NCBI RefSeq assembly: GCF_000425185.1
Contig: NZ_AULH01000006.1
Location: 284,541 to 348,540, forward strand
Source of the DNA: Pleomorphomonas koreensis DSM 23070
GTDB lineage: Bacteria; Pseudomonadota; Alphaproteobacteria; Rhizobiales; Pleomorphomonadaceae
DNA: 64,000 nt
Direction: 5' to 3'
Shown: piece by piece, positions 47,170 through 56,123 of the stretch
Numbering within the stretch: the first letter of the stretch is position 1
Layout: each line of letters starts with the position of its first letter
Translations under genes and position numbers: made by a program
The notes under the pieces: generated by a model
The model's input: the letters and a program-made list of their open reading frames with translations, nothing else
Told to the model about the DNA's origin: nothing
The model's database searches: none

Positions 47170-48763
47170 GGCGTGGGCGCCGGGCGCGGTCATCCTGCTG
47201 CTGCTCGCCGGCGCGGCCGGCGCGGTGCTGGCCGAACTGCCGACCGTAGCGCTGGCGCTGATCGCCGCCGGCGCCGTCGGCGCGGCTGTGGCCATGGCGC
47301 TGAGCCTGCGCCTCTTCGCGGCCATCGGACGGTCGATCAGGGTGGCATGCGCCCTCGGCCGGGGCGATTTCGAGGCCCGCAATCTCGTCTTCGATCAGCG
47401 GGGCCAGGCCGGCGAACTCAGCGAGGCCATCAACGACATGGCCGACCACATCGACGCCTTCGTCCGCGAGGCCAGCGCCTCCATGGAAGCCGTGCGCCTC
47501 AACCGCTACTACCGGCGCATCCTGCCCGACGGCATGGAAGGCGCCCTCTTGCGCGCCTCGACCACCATCAACGAAGCCACCGACGTGATCGAGGATCGCA
47601 TCGCCGCCTTCGAGGCATCGACCGACGAGTTCGGCGCCACCATCAATTCGATCGTCCAGAGCCTCGTCAACGCCTCGCATGACATGGGCGGCGCGGCGAC
47701 TCGCCTCGGCGAGGGCGCAAACTCCACCGACCGGCGGGCCAGCGACGCCGCCTCGACATCGAGCATGGCCTCCAGCGACGTCCAGCGCGTCGCTCAGGCG
47801 GCGACGCTGCTCACCAGCTCAGCCCGCGATATCGGCCGGGAGATCGAGCGGTCAGCGTCGATCGCCAAGGACGCCGTGGCGCGCGCCGAGGAAACGCAGC
47901 GCATCGTCGCCGGCCTGTCGGATGCCGCCGAGAAGATCGGCACGGTCATCGGCCTGATCGAGCAGGTGGCCGGCCAGACCAATCTCCTCGCCCTCAATGC
48001 CACCATCGAGGCGGCCCGCGCCGGCGAGATGGGCAAGGGCTTCGCCGTGGTGGCGCAGGAGGTGAAGCAGCTCGCCTCGCAGACCGCCGCCGCCACCGGC
48101 GAGATCACCCGGCACATTTCCGAGGTGCAGGCGGCCACCCGCGCGGCGGTCGGCAGCATCGTCGGCATCGGCGGCACCATCGCCGAGATCGACGCCATCA
48201 CCGCCGAAATGCGCGGCTCCATCGAAGCGCAGATCGCCGCCACCACCGAGATCGCCGATGGTGTCGGCAACGCCTCGGAAGGGACGCGGCAGGTGTCCGA
48301 CCGGATCTCCGGCATCACCGGCATCGCCCGCGAGACGTCGGAGCTGGCGCAGGGCCTGTTCTCCACCTCGGGCGCGCTGTCGGCCGAGGGCGACCGGCTG
48401 GCGGTCACCGTCCGCGACTTCCTGATCCGCCTGCGACGCGGCCCGCTCGATCGCCGCCAGTCGGCGCAGCGCGTGCCGGGCGGCCATGCCGTCACCCTCA
48501 CCTCGGCCAAGGGCACCGCCAAGGCGACCTGCGTCGACATCTCGCTGACCGGCGGCCGCTTCAGCGGTTCGTTGCCGCCGGTTGCCGTCGGCGACGATCT
48601 GCGCATCACCTCCGGCGAGAAGGACTCCGACATGCCGGCCGTGGTGCGCTGGGTGCAGGGTGACAGCCTCGGCGTCGAGTTCAAGCTCGCCGAGATGAGC
48701 CACGTCGCTTCCGAACGGCTGCGCAAGCTGGTGAACCAGGGCAAGGCCAGAGCCGCCGCCTGA
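47144..48763 (+). CDS. Methyl-accepting chemotaxis protein with C-terminal PilZ domain
   Basis: A membrane chemoreceptor of 539 residues. Two adjacent hydrophobic segments (about 12-33 and 36-58) with almost no periplasmic loop are followed by a HAMP-like helix region (60-120) and the MCP coiled coil, whose hairpin tip reads [21 protein letters not shown] near residue 280. From about 435 to the end a PilZ domain is fused: arginine motif D-R-R-Q-S-A-Q-R, then D-I-S-L-T-G-G-R-F and G-V-E-F. Cyclic di-GMP could thus modulate the receptor. Lacking its own sensor, it probably pairs with the overlapping PAS protein. Confidence 0.9.
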   Translation: MTNSSSRFEAWAPGAVILLLLAGAAGAVLAELPTVALALIAAGAVGAAVAMALSLRLFAAIGRSIRVACALGRGDFEARNLVFDQRGQAGELSEAINDMADHIDAFVREASASMEAVRLNRYYRRILPDGMEGALLRASTTINEATDVIEDRIAAFEASTDEFGATINSIVQSLVNASHDMGGAATRLGEGANSTDRRASDAASTSSMASSDVQRVAQAATLLTSSARDIGREIERSASIAKDAVARAEETQRIVAGLSDAAEKIGTVIGLIEQVAGQTNLLALNATIEAARAGEMGKGFAVVAQEVKQLASQTAAATGEITRHISEVQAATRAAVGSIVGIGGTIAEIDAITAEMRGSIEAQIAATTEIADGVGNASEGTRQVSDRISGITGIARETSELAQGLFSTSGALSAEGDRLAVTVRDFLIRLRRGPLDRRQSAQRVPGGHAVTLTSAKGTAKATCVDISLTGGRFSGSLPPVAVGDDLRITSGEKDSDMPAVVRWVQGDSLGVEFKLAEMSHVASERLRKLVNQGKARAAA

Positions 48764-48789
48764 GCGGCCAACCTCTTTCCCAACGCCGA

Positions 48790-48823
48790 CGGCGCCGGTT
48801 CTCACCGGCGCCGTTTTTGTTTC
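48790..48823 (+). terminator. Rho-independent terminator of the chemoreceptor pair
   Basis: A perfect ten-base-pair stem, CGGCGCCGGT with ACCGGCGCCG, over TCTC, followed by TTTTTGTTTC. Confidence 0.92.
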
Positions 48824-48832
48824 GGGGCGGCG

Positions 48833-49345
48833 TCAGGCCCGTTCGAGACGGAGATGGGCGATTTCGCCGAAGCGGCCGACCTCGGCCAGCTTCAGCGTCT
48901 TCGGCCCCTTCGCCTCGGGATAGAGCGGGACGCCGCCGCCGAGCAGCACCGGCACGATGAACTGGTCGAGACGGTCGAGGGCGTCGCGGTCGATGAACGC
49001 CTGTTGCAGCCGGCCACCGCCGACGATCCAGACGTCAGGCTTGACGTCAGTGCGGAGATGGTCGATCAGCGCGTCGACGCCAGCCGTCCAGGTGTCGGCA
49101 TCGGCGGGCAGACCGGCGATCGGCCGGGAGGCGACGACGATCAGGCGCTTGCCGGCATAGGGCCAGTGGTCCATGGCCTTGCGGCAGACCTCGTAGGTGA
49201 TGCGACCCATCACCAGCGTGCCGATCTCGGCATAGAACGCGTCGTAGCCGGCGTCCTCGGCCGGATAGGGATCGAGGAAGGAAAAGCTGTGATCGGCCGT
49301 GGCGATGTAGCCGTCGAGCGTCGAGGCGATATATCCGCGGATCAT
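48833..49345 (-). CDS. Dihydrofolate reductase family protein (RibD C-terminal type)
   Basis: A protein of 170 residues of the DHFR-like RibD_C group. It begins I-R-G-Y-I-A-S-T-L-D-G-Y-I-A, the usual start of the family, has G-R-I-T-Y-E for NADPH binding, and V-W-I-V-G-G-G in the middle. Such stand-alone proteins reduce unknown substrates and rarely replace FolA. The ATG at 49345 has GGAGGTG upstream. It is convergent with the chemoreceptor gene and co-directional with the ABC genes upstream. Confidence 0.88.
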   Translation of the reverse strand: MIRGYIASTLDGYIATADHSFSFLDPYPAEDAGYDAFYAEIGTLVMGRITYEVCRKAMDHWPYAGKRLIVVASRPIAGLPADADTWTAGVDALIDHLRTDVKPDVWIVGGGRLQQAFIDRDALDRLDQFIVPVLLGGGVPLYPEAKGPKTLKLAEVGRFGEIAHLRLERA

Positions 49346-49408
49346 GGAGCACCTCCGATTGGCACGCCGACAGTAGGGCCTGCCCTGCCCGATGGCGTCA
49401 GCAGCCAC

Positions 49409-50233
49409 TCAACGGCGGTCGCCGATGAAATCGCGATGCCGTTGCAGGCGTTTTTCGAGGGCGCGCACGGCCAGCGACAGCGACACGGTCATCAGCAGGT
49501 AGACGTAAGCCACGACGTTGTAAGTCTCGAAGAACAGGAAGGTTCCCGACGAATAGACCTTGCCGAGCTGCGTCACGTCCTGCACGCCGAGCACCGAGAC
49601 CAGCGACGAATCCTTGATCATCGCCACGAAGTCGTTGCCGAGCGGCGGCAGCACGGTGCGGAAAGCCTGCGGCAGGATGATCAGGCGGAACACCTTGAAG
49701 CGGCTGAGGCCGAGCGCCTTGGCCGCCTCGATCTGGCCGCGGTCGACCGATTGCAGGCCGGCGCGGAAGATTTCCGACAGGAAGGCCGAGTAGGAGATGA
49801 CCAGCGCCACCACCGCCCGCCACAGGAGGTCGAAGTCGCGGATGCTGGCCGGCTCGAGGAGGCCGATCGCCTGCAGCGGCGCGGTGACGACGTTCCACAG
49901 CACCACCAGAGCCGGCGCGGCGACGAAGGCCATGTAGAACAGCAGCACCAGCACCGGCACGCCGCGGACGATCTCGACGTAGAAGGTGGCGACCTCGCGC
50001 AGCACCCGGTGCCGCGACAGGCTGGCCGAGGCGATGCCGAGGCCGATCAGGCAGGCGAGCACATAGGCGATGACCGTCACGAAGACCGTCACCCAGATGC
50101 CGCTCGCCACGGCGCGAAAGATGATGCGGTAGCTCTCGCTCGAACCGATGACCAGGCCGAAGGCGATCGCCATCAGAATCGCCGCGAACAGCCACCAGGG
50201 CAGCTCGCGGCGACGGGTTTCGGTCGGTGTCAA
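49409..50233 (-). CDS. Amino acid ABC transporter permease
   Basis: An inner-membrane permease of 274 residues of the His/Glu/Gln family, with five or six membrane segments. The EAA loop that contacts the ATPase reads I-E-A-A-K-A-L-G-L-S-R-F-K-V-F-R-L-I-I-L-P-Q-A. The frame starts with TTG at 50233, seven bases after the stop of the binding-protein gene. The substrate is probably a polar amino acid. No ATP-binding subunit is encoded on either side, so a shared ATPase from elsewhere would be needed. Confidence 0.9.
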   Translation of the reverse strand: MTPTETRRRELPWWLFAAILMAIAFGLVIGSSESYRIIFRAVASGIWVTVFVTVIAYVLACLIGLGIASASLSRHRVLREVATFYVEIVRGVPVLVLLFYMAFVAAPALVVLWNVVTAPLQAIGLLEPASIRDFDLLWRAVVALVISYSAFLSEIFRAGLQSVDRGQIEAAKALGLSRFKVFRLIILPQAFRTVLPPLGNDFVAMIKDSSLVSVLGVQDVTQLGKVYSSGTFLFFETYNVVAYVYLLMTVSLSLAVRALEKRLQRHRDFIGDRR

Positions 50234-50240
50234 GGCCGGC

Positions 50241-51041
50241 TCAGTTCTGGCTCTTGTAGTCGTAGAGCCACTTCTTGTTGAGCGCGTCGATGGTGCCGTC
50301 GGCCTTCATGGAGGCGATGGCGGCGTTGACGGCGGCGGTGAGGTCGGAACCCTTCTTCAGGATGAAGCCGAACTCCTCGCGGCCGAGCGGACCACCGACC
50401 ACCTTGAAGGCGCCGGGCTGGGCGCCGATGTAGCCGTCGGCCGAGGTGCGATCCATCAGCACGGTATCGACGTCGCCGGCCTTCAGCGCCTGCACCGAAG
50501 CGCCGAAGGTGTCGAACAGCTTGACGCGCGGGTTCTTCTCGTCGCCGTCGAGCACGCTGTAGACCGCGACGTAGAAGTTGGTGGTGCCGGCCTGGGCGCC
50601 GACCAGACCGTCCTTGAGGGCGGCGAAGCTCGGACCGTCGGTGAAGCGGCTCTCGTCGGCGCGCACCAGCATGAACTGCTCGGAGACCATGTAGGGATCG
50701 GAGAAGTCGACCTGCTGCTTGCGCTCGTCGTTGATGGTGATGCCGTCCATGCCGACGTCGAACTGGCCGTCGCGCACCGCCTGGATCATGGCGTCCCAGG
50801 AGGTCAGCTTCCACTCCACCTTGGCGTTGAGGCGCTTGGCGATCTCGTTGAAGGCGTCATACTCCCAGCCGATGCCCTCGCCGGACTTGGGGTCGGCGAA
50901 GTTGAGCGGCACATAGGCGTTCTCGGTCACCGCTATGATGGTGCGGCCCTGAAGGTCGGGAAGGTCGGCGGCGCCGGCCGCCGGCCCGAAAGCGGACACC
51001 AAAATCGCGGCGGCAGCAGCCGCCTTCGCAAAAGCCTGCAT
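50241..51041 (-). CDS. Amino acid ABC transporter substrate-binding protein
   Basis: A periplasmic binding protein of 266 residues, family 3 (SBP_bac_3). A signal peptide spans about residues 1-24 (A-A-A-A-A-A-I-L-V-S-A-F-G). The mature protein shows Y-V-P-L-N-F and the W-D-A-M-I-Q-A-V-R-D-G-Q-F-D-V-G segment with G-I-T-I-N-D-E-R, the classic cluster contacting the amino acid, and the C-terminal L-N-K-K-W-L. The ATG at 51041 is preceded by GGAGGAT. It is the first gene of a two-gene unit with the permease. Confidence 0.92.
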   Translation of the reverse strand: MQAFAKAAAAAAILVSAFGPAAGAADLPDLQGRTIIAVTENAYVPLNFADPKSGEGIGWEYDAFNEIAKRLNAKVEWKLTSWDAMIQAVRDGQFDVGMDGITINDERKQQVDFSDPYMVSEQFMLVRADESRFTDGPSFAALKDGLVGAQAGTTNFYVAVYSVLDGDEKNPRVKLFDTFGASVQALKAGDVDTVLMDRTSADGYIGAQPGAFKVVGGPLGREEFGFILKKGSDLTAAVNAAIASMKADGTIDALNKKWLYDYKSQN

Positions 51042-51192
51042 GAAAGGATCCTCCGTCGCTGAGGTAGCCGGAACGAGATCCCTCCGTCGCCGGCGCGTGA
51101 CGGCCACTATTGGCCTGTTCGCGCAAGGCTGGCAAGGGCTTATTGGCTGGCTGGAGGGCGGAAAGGCGGCATCCGGAAAGGCGGCGGAACGG

Positions 51193-51528
51193 TCAGTCGC
51201 GCGTCACCGGCAGCCCTTCCCTCCGCCAGCCGCTGATGCCGCCACCCATGTGGGCTTCCACGGGATGGCCGGCCGACTTCAGCCAGGTGAAAGCCTGTCC
51301 CGAACGGCCGCCGGACAGGCAGTAGAGGACGACCGGCTTGCCCTCGGGCAGGTCACCGACCCGCGCCGACAGCTCCGAGAGCGGCAGGTGGATGGCGCCG
51401 GGAATGTGACCATCGGACCATTCGTGCGCCTCGCGCACGTCGACGAGGTGGATGGCCTTGCTGTCGAGAAGCGCCTTGACCTCCTGCGGCGGCAGGGTCT
51501 TGACGGTGTTGCGGCTGAAGAAAGGCAT
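51193..51528 (-). CDS. Rhodanese-like sulfurtransferase
   Basis: A single-domain rhodanese of 111 residues that carries sulfane sulfur on its active-site cysteine, Cys70 in Y-C-L-S-G-G-R-S (C-x4-R loop). D-V-R-E-A-H-E-W and G-H-I-P-G-A-I-H-L-P are further family motifs. No signal peptide is seen, so it acts in the cytoplasm. It is downstream of, and on the same strand as, an ArsR-family regulator that resembles the persulfide sensors BigR/SqrR; a perfect palindrome lies 25 bases before the start. It is probably made when sulfide or persulfide accumulates (inference). Confidence 0.92.
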   Translation of the reverse strand: MPFFSRNTVKTLPPQEVKALLDSKAIHLVDVREAHEWSDGHIPGAIHLPLSELSARVGDLPEGKPVVLYCLSGGRSGQAFTWLKSAGHPVEAHMGGGISGWRREGLPVTRD

Positions 51529-51552
51529 GACGGCTGCTCCGGTCAACGTCTG

Positions 51553-51568
51553 CGTATATTTATATACG
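51553..51568. promoter_or_regulatory. Palindromic operator before the rhodanese gene
   Basis: CGTATAT and ATATACG form a perfect 7-2-7 palindrome 25 bases before the rhodanese start codon, overlapping the likely -10 region. AT-rich palindromes of this kind are typical ArsR-family sites, and BigR and SqrR bind similar ones, so the upstream regulator is the probable ligand. Confidence 0.6.
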
Positions 51569-51699
51569 TATAATCTAAACTACCATCTGTCAATCATCCG
51601 GCTTCGGTCTCCCGCCCGGCATGGCAATGGCGGCCGCGCGGCGGCGTTCGCCCGCCGTCGCCGGTCAGGCAGGGTACGGGCCATTCCGGCACCCTTGCT

Positions 51700-52062
51700 T
51701 CAACTGTCCTTGCTCGCCTCGGGGCCGCAATACAGGTCGTAGAGCAGGCCGATCAGCCGGCGGGCGTTGTCGGAGGCGAGGCGATAATAGATGGTCTGCG
51801 CCTCGCGCCGGGTGGCGACGATGCCGAGGTCGCGCAGGCGGGCGAGATGCTGCGACAGCGCCGACTGGCCGAGGCCGACGGATTCGGCCAGCGCTCCCAC
51901 CGACATCTCGTTGTCGACGAGCCGGCAGAGCACCATCAGCCGCTTGGTCTGGCCAAGCGCCGACAGCAGACGTGCCGCCTCCTCGGCTCGCGACTCCATC
52001 ACCTCGACGGGGCTGGGAAAGGCGGAGCAAAGGGTGGGTTCAACCGGCGCGGACATGGCCAC
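51700..52062 (-). CDS. ArsR-family regulator, BigR/SqrR persulfide-sensor type
   Basis: A winged-helix repressor of 120 residues. The helix-turn-helix reads S-V-G-A-L-A-E-S-V-G-L-G-Q-S-A-L-S-Q-H-L and is followed by the wing R-R-E-A-Q-T-I-Y-Y-R-L. Cysteines are at 12, 46 (L-M-V-L-C) and 112 (L-Y-C-G). Rhodobacter SqrR is known to have Cys9, Cys41 and Cys107, the last two joined by a tetrasulfide on sulfide exposure; the 66-residue spacing of Cys46 and Cys112 is the same. The usual C-V-C metal site of arsenic or cadmium sensors is absent. It precedes the rhodanese gene. The GTG at 52062 has AGGAGAGG upstream; an ATG at 52056 is possible. Confidence 0.87.
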   Translation of the reverse strand: MAMSAPVEPTLCSAFPSPVEVMESRAEEAARLLSALGQTKRLMVLCRLVDNEMSVGALAESVGLGQSALSQHLARLRDLGIVATRREAQTIYYRLASDNARRLIGLLYDLYCGPEASKDS

Positions 52063-52094
52063 GGATCCTCTCCTGCATTAGGAAGATCATAATA

Positions 52095-52104
52095 TACAAA
52101 TGTA
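52095..52104. promoter_or_regulatory. Short palindrome before the ArsR-type gene (possible second operator)
   Basis: TACA-AA-TGTA within an AT-rich stretch 33 bases before the regulator start. It shares an ATATAC half with the perfect palindrome before the rhodanese gene, so autoregulation is possible. It is short and the match is partial. Confidence 0.3.
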
Positions 52105-52294
52105 CTCAACTTGACAATTCCGACTTTTGCGGTGCCCTTTCCGGCGACCGGCCGTCAGTCGAAACGTCGACGATCGACAGGCCGCCGTTTCGATCCGACC
52201 AACTCTGAACAGGTAAGGATGAAAGCGACACAGCGGCTTAGCGAAATATTATCAAAGAGGCGCATATTCTAGAGTCCGGGGTCTGGGATCGAGG

Positions 52295-54766
52295 ATGACG
52301 GAAGCGGTTGCCATGAAACGTATGAAAACGTTGTGGAAAACAAGCCCCGTCGAGATGGCGGCACCACGCCGACCTCGCGGGCTGTCGCTGCAGGCGATCG
52401 TCGTTGCCATCTTCGGCCTGATGCTCGTCGTGCTCCAGCTGGCCATTGGCGTCACGGAGACGGTCCGGCAGCTCGACGGCATCAAGTCGGACGCCGTGTA
52501 CCGGGCAACCGCCGGCCTCGACCTGCTCGCCGCCATTCCGACCGAGAACCGGAACGACAGGGATGCCAAGGCCGTGCTGGGCATCATCCGGTCGCTTTCC
52601 GACATCTACACGCGCAACCATCCGGGCGAGTCGATCAGCGTCGAGACCGTGACGGCCGCCGGCGATCAGCCACCCGGCGACACCGTCGTCTGGGGCGACA
52701 ACGACCTGCGTATCCTCCGCGCCTTCGCCATCGACGACGGCGCCGCCAGCGTCACCGGCTTCTTCGAGGCGCGCATCGACCTCGCCGCCGATTATGCCCG
52801 CTGGTACAATGATATCCGCGACCGTGCCCAGCTCGCCGCCTTCATCGTGCTGTCGGTGCTGATGCTGGCCGTGCTGCTGATGCGCGTCACCGTGGTCAGC
52901 CCGCTCGAACGGCTGAGCGGCCTCACCCGCCGTCTTGCGTCCGGCGAGCTTGTCGAGGTGCCCGAGCCGGCCGATCGCGCCCGCGAGATCTGCGATCTCT
53001 CCGAGGCGCTGGTGGTATTCCGCAACAACCTCGTCCAGAAGGACGCGCTGTAGGCGGCCAACGTCATCGCCCTGCGCAAGCTCGAACGGGCGACCGGCAA
53101 CCTCGACACCGCCCTCCGCTCGATGACCCAGGGCCTCGGCCTGTTCGACGCCCAGTACCGCCTGCTGCTCGTCAACGAGCGCTTTCTCGAAATCTTCGAC
53201 CTGTCGGAAGAGGCCTTTTCCAAGCGTCTGTCGGCGCAGGAGCTTGACGACATCATCGGCGACCGGATCGCCACGACCTTGGGTACCGCTGGCCGCGCCG
53301 CCAGCGGCGAGCTGTTCGGCCGCCATGTCGGCCGCCTGTTCACGCAGGCCGAGCCGGTCTCCGGCGAGGAGACCTTCGGCGACCGCGTGGTGGCCTTCAC
53401 CCATGTGGTGACCGGAGCGGGTGGCTGGGTCACGACCGTCGAGGACGTCACCGAGCGGCGGGCGCAGGAGGCGCGACTCGCCTATCTCTCGCGCTTCGAC
53501 GCCCTCACCGGCCTGCCCAACCGCACCCAGTTCAACGACCGCATCGCCCTCGACCTCGCGTGGGTCGCCGACAACGGTATCAAGCTGGCCGCCGTCGGTC
53601 TCGACCTCAACAAGTTCAAGGAGATCAACGATCAGCGCGGCCATGCGGCGGGCGACGCCGTGCTGGTGGCCATCGGCCGCCGGCTGGAAGGCGCGACGCA
53701 GGATGGCGAGTTCGTCGGCCGCGTCGGCGGCGACGAGTATTGCGCGCTGAAGAAGTTCCGCACCCAGACCGAACTCGCCGAGTTCCTCGCGCGCATCGAG
53801 CGCTGCTTCCGCGATCCGATCCGCGTCGAGGAGAACGACATTTCCGTCGCCGTTTCGATCGGTGTCGCCATCTACCCCGACGACGCGACCGACGCCGAGC
53901 AACTGGTCAACAATGCCGACCTCGCCAAGTATCGCGCCAAGCGATCGGTGACGCAGAACGTCTGCTTCTACGAGGCGACCATGGACGAGGCCTCCCGCGA
54001 GCGGCGGGCCATGGCGCGCGACCTCTGGGACGCGCTCGACCGCAACGAGTTCCACCTCACCTACCAGGTGCAGAAGAACATCCGCTCGCGCGACACCATC
54101 GGCTACGAAGCGCTGATCCGCTGGACGCATCCGACGCGCGGCGCCGTGCCGCCGGATGCCTTCATCCCGATCGCCGAGGAATGCGGCGCCATCCTGCCGA
54201 TCGGCCGCTGGGTGCTGAAGCGCGCCTGCGCCGACGCCGCCGCCTGGGCCGACAGCCTGCGCGTCGCCGTCAACCTGTCGCCGGTGCAGATCGCCAACGA
54301 TGACATCGTCAAGCTGGTGCACGAGACGCTGCTGGAAACTGGCCTCTCACCGCAGCGGCTGGAACTGGAGATCACCGAATCCACCATCATCGGCGACAAG
54401 GCGCACGCGCTGCACGTGCTCCGGCAGCTGAAGGCGCTGGGCATCACCGTGGCGCTCGACGACTTCGGTACCGGCTATTCCTCTCTCGATACGCTGAACT
54501 CCTTCCCCTTCGACAAGATCAAGATCGATCGCTCCTTCCTGATGGAGGCCGAGGCGAAGGACGACTCGCGGGCCATCGTCAAGGCGGTGGTGGCGCTCGG
54601 CCGCAGCCTCGACGTGCCGGTGCTGGCCGAAGGCGTCGAGACGGTCGGCCAGCTCAACATCCTTGAGGAAGAGGGCTGTGAGGAGGCGCAGGGCTTCCTG
54701 TTCGGCCGCCCTGCCCGGCTGATCGAGGGCGAGATCGCCACTCCCAAGGCGGCCGGCGGGAATTGA
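52295..54766 (+). pseudogene. Membrane GGDEF-EAL protein interrupted by an in-frame amber codon
   Basis: One reading frame of 824 codons encodes a cyclic di-GMP enzyme, but codon 253 (53051-53053) is TAG. The first part has membrane segments at about 30-52 and 185-207 around a periplasmic region, then a HAMP domain. After the TAG the same frame continues through a PAS domain (S-M-T-Q-G-L-G-L-F-D), a GGDEF domain with G-G-D-E-Y, and an EAL domain with Y-E-A-L-I-R-W, the D-D-F-G-T-G-Y-S-S-L loop and A-E-G-V-E-T. Both catalytic motifs are intact. CAG to TAG is a single transition, so the loss is recent, is a sequencing error, or the stop is read through. An ATG at 53123 could restart a soluble PAS-GGDEF-EAL protein of 547 residues. 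Confidence 0.85.
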
Positions 54767-55008
54767 TCCCAATTCGTCAGGATGTCCGAGGCATCGGCTC
54801 ATTGAGAGCTTTGTCGATGTCTCATTTCCGTCAAGCGGCATGAGAAACCGGCAGGCAGACTACCGGGAGGCATCCTCAATGCTTCCCGGTATGCATCGGT
54901 CAACCTTGCGACGGTCGTCGCGCGGCTGCGTCCCGCACTTTGCATTGGACGCCGCCGGCCGGCTCGACTATTCGGGAGCCGCGTTGAAACCATTCTCGAA
55001 GGACTGCC

Positions 55009-55395
55009 ATGGTCGTCGGACTCGCGGTGGTGCTGTTCTGCCAGCTCGTCGGTGAAATCTTCGCCTACCTGACGCATCTGCCGTTGCCGGCGCCGGTGGT
55101 GGGTCTGGTGCTGCTGTTCGCCTTCTTCCTCGTCCGCGACCGCTGGCAATGGCTGCCCTTCTCGCTCAGGAGCGAGGAGATCGACAAGTCCTGCGAGACG
55201 CTGGTGCAGCAGATGGCGCTGCTGTTCGTGCCGGCCGGCGTCGGCATCGTGCAGCGCCTCGGCATACTCGAGGCCAACGTGCTCGGCGTCGTCGCCATCG
55301 TCGTGGTGACCACCGCCTTCTCGATCGTCGTCACCGCCTTCACCTTCCGCCTCGTCTCGCGCTGGTTCCCCGCTCCGGCGGAGGGCGCCGAATGA
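55009..55395 (+). CDS. lrgA: CidA/LrgA family membrane protein
   Basis: A protein of 128 residues with four hydrophobic segments (about 2-22, 27-46, 65-88 and 93-115). The motif L-P-x-P-A-P-V-V-G-L-V-L-L is the LrgA/CidA signature, as is the V-P-A-G-V-G-I segment. In Staphylococcus these holin-like proteins with LrgB affect murein hydrolase activity; in other bacteria they export small organic acids such as glycolate or pyruvate. GAAGGA precedes the ATG. The stop overlaps the lrgB start. Confidence 0.9.
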   Translation: MVVGLAVVLFCQLVGEIFAYLTHLPLPAPVVGLVLLFAFFLVRDRWQWLPFSLRSEEIDKSCETLVQQMALLFVPAGVGIVQRLGILEANVLGVVAIVVVTTAFSIVVTAFTFRLVSRWFPAPAEGAE

Positions 55396-56114
55396 CCGCC
55401 GCCGACAATGGCCTCTGGTCGCACCTCTCCGGCGGCGCGCTGTTCTGGCTGACGCTGACGCTGGTCGTCTACACGGTGGCCGACCGGCTGTCGCTGCTGG
55501 TCCGGCGCAACCCGCTGGCCAATCCGGTGTTGCATTCGGTGTGGGTGATCGGCGTGATCCTGGTGCTGTCCGGCACGCCCTACGAGACCTATTTCAACGG
55601 CGCCTACTTCATCCATTTCCTGCTGGGGCCGGCCACCGTCGCCCTCGCCCTGCCGCTCTATGAGAACCGGCGCATCGTGCTGCGCTCGCTGGTGCCGATC
55701 GTCGCGGCGCTGGTGGTCGGTTCGTGCGCCACCATCGGTTCGGTGCTGGTCTGCGGCATGGTGTTCGACCTGCCGGCGATGATCACCATATCGGCGCTGC
55801 CGAAGTCGGCGACGTCGGGCGTCGCCATGGGCATCTCGCAGTCGGTGGGGGGCGACGCGTCGCTGACGGCGATCATCGTCGTCGCCACCGGCATCGCCGG
55901 CGCGGTGATGGCGACGCCGCTGCTCAATCTCCTGCGCATCGAGGACCGGCGGGCGCGCGGCTTCGCGGTCGGCCTTGCCGCCCACGGCGTCGGCACGGCG
56001 CGCGCCTTCCAGGTGCATCCGCTCACCGGCACCTTCGCCGGCGTCGCCATGAGCCTCAACGGCCTGCTGACGGCCGTACTGGTGCCGCTCGCCGTGACGC
56101 TGATCGGCGGCTGA
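55392..56114 (+). CDS. lrgB: LrgB family membrane protein
   Basis: A protein of 240 residues with about seven hydrophobic segments. It carries the LrgB signature L-P-K-S-A-T-S-G-V-A-M-G-I-S and the G-A-A-H-G-V-G-T-A-R-A-like motif near the C-terminus (A-A-H-G-V-G-T-A-R-A-F). Function as for LrgA: a partner in a membrane complex linked to murein turnover or export of glycolate/pyruvate-type acids. The ATG overlaps the TGA of lrgA (ATGA). No LytTR two-component system, the usual controller, is visible nearby. Confidence 0.9.
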   Translation: MTAADNGLWSHLSGGALFWLTLTLVVYTVADRLSLLVRRNPLANPVLHSVWVIGVILVLSGTPYETYFNGAYFIHFLLGPATVALALPLYENRRIVLRSLVPIVAALVVGSCATIGSVLVCGMVFDLPAMITISALPKSATSGVAMGISQSVGGDASLTAIIVVATGIAGAVMATPLLNLLRIEDRRARGFAVGLAAHGVGTARAFQVHPLTGTFAGVAMSLNGLLTAVLVPLAVTLIGG

Positions 56115-56123
56115 AGCGGGACC

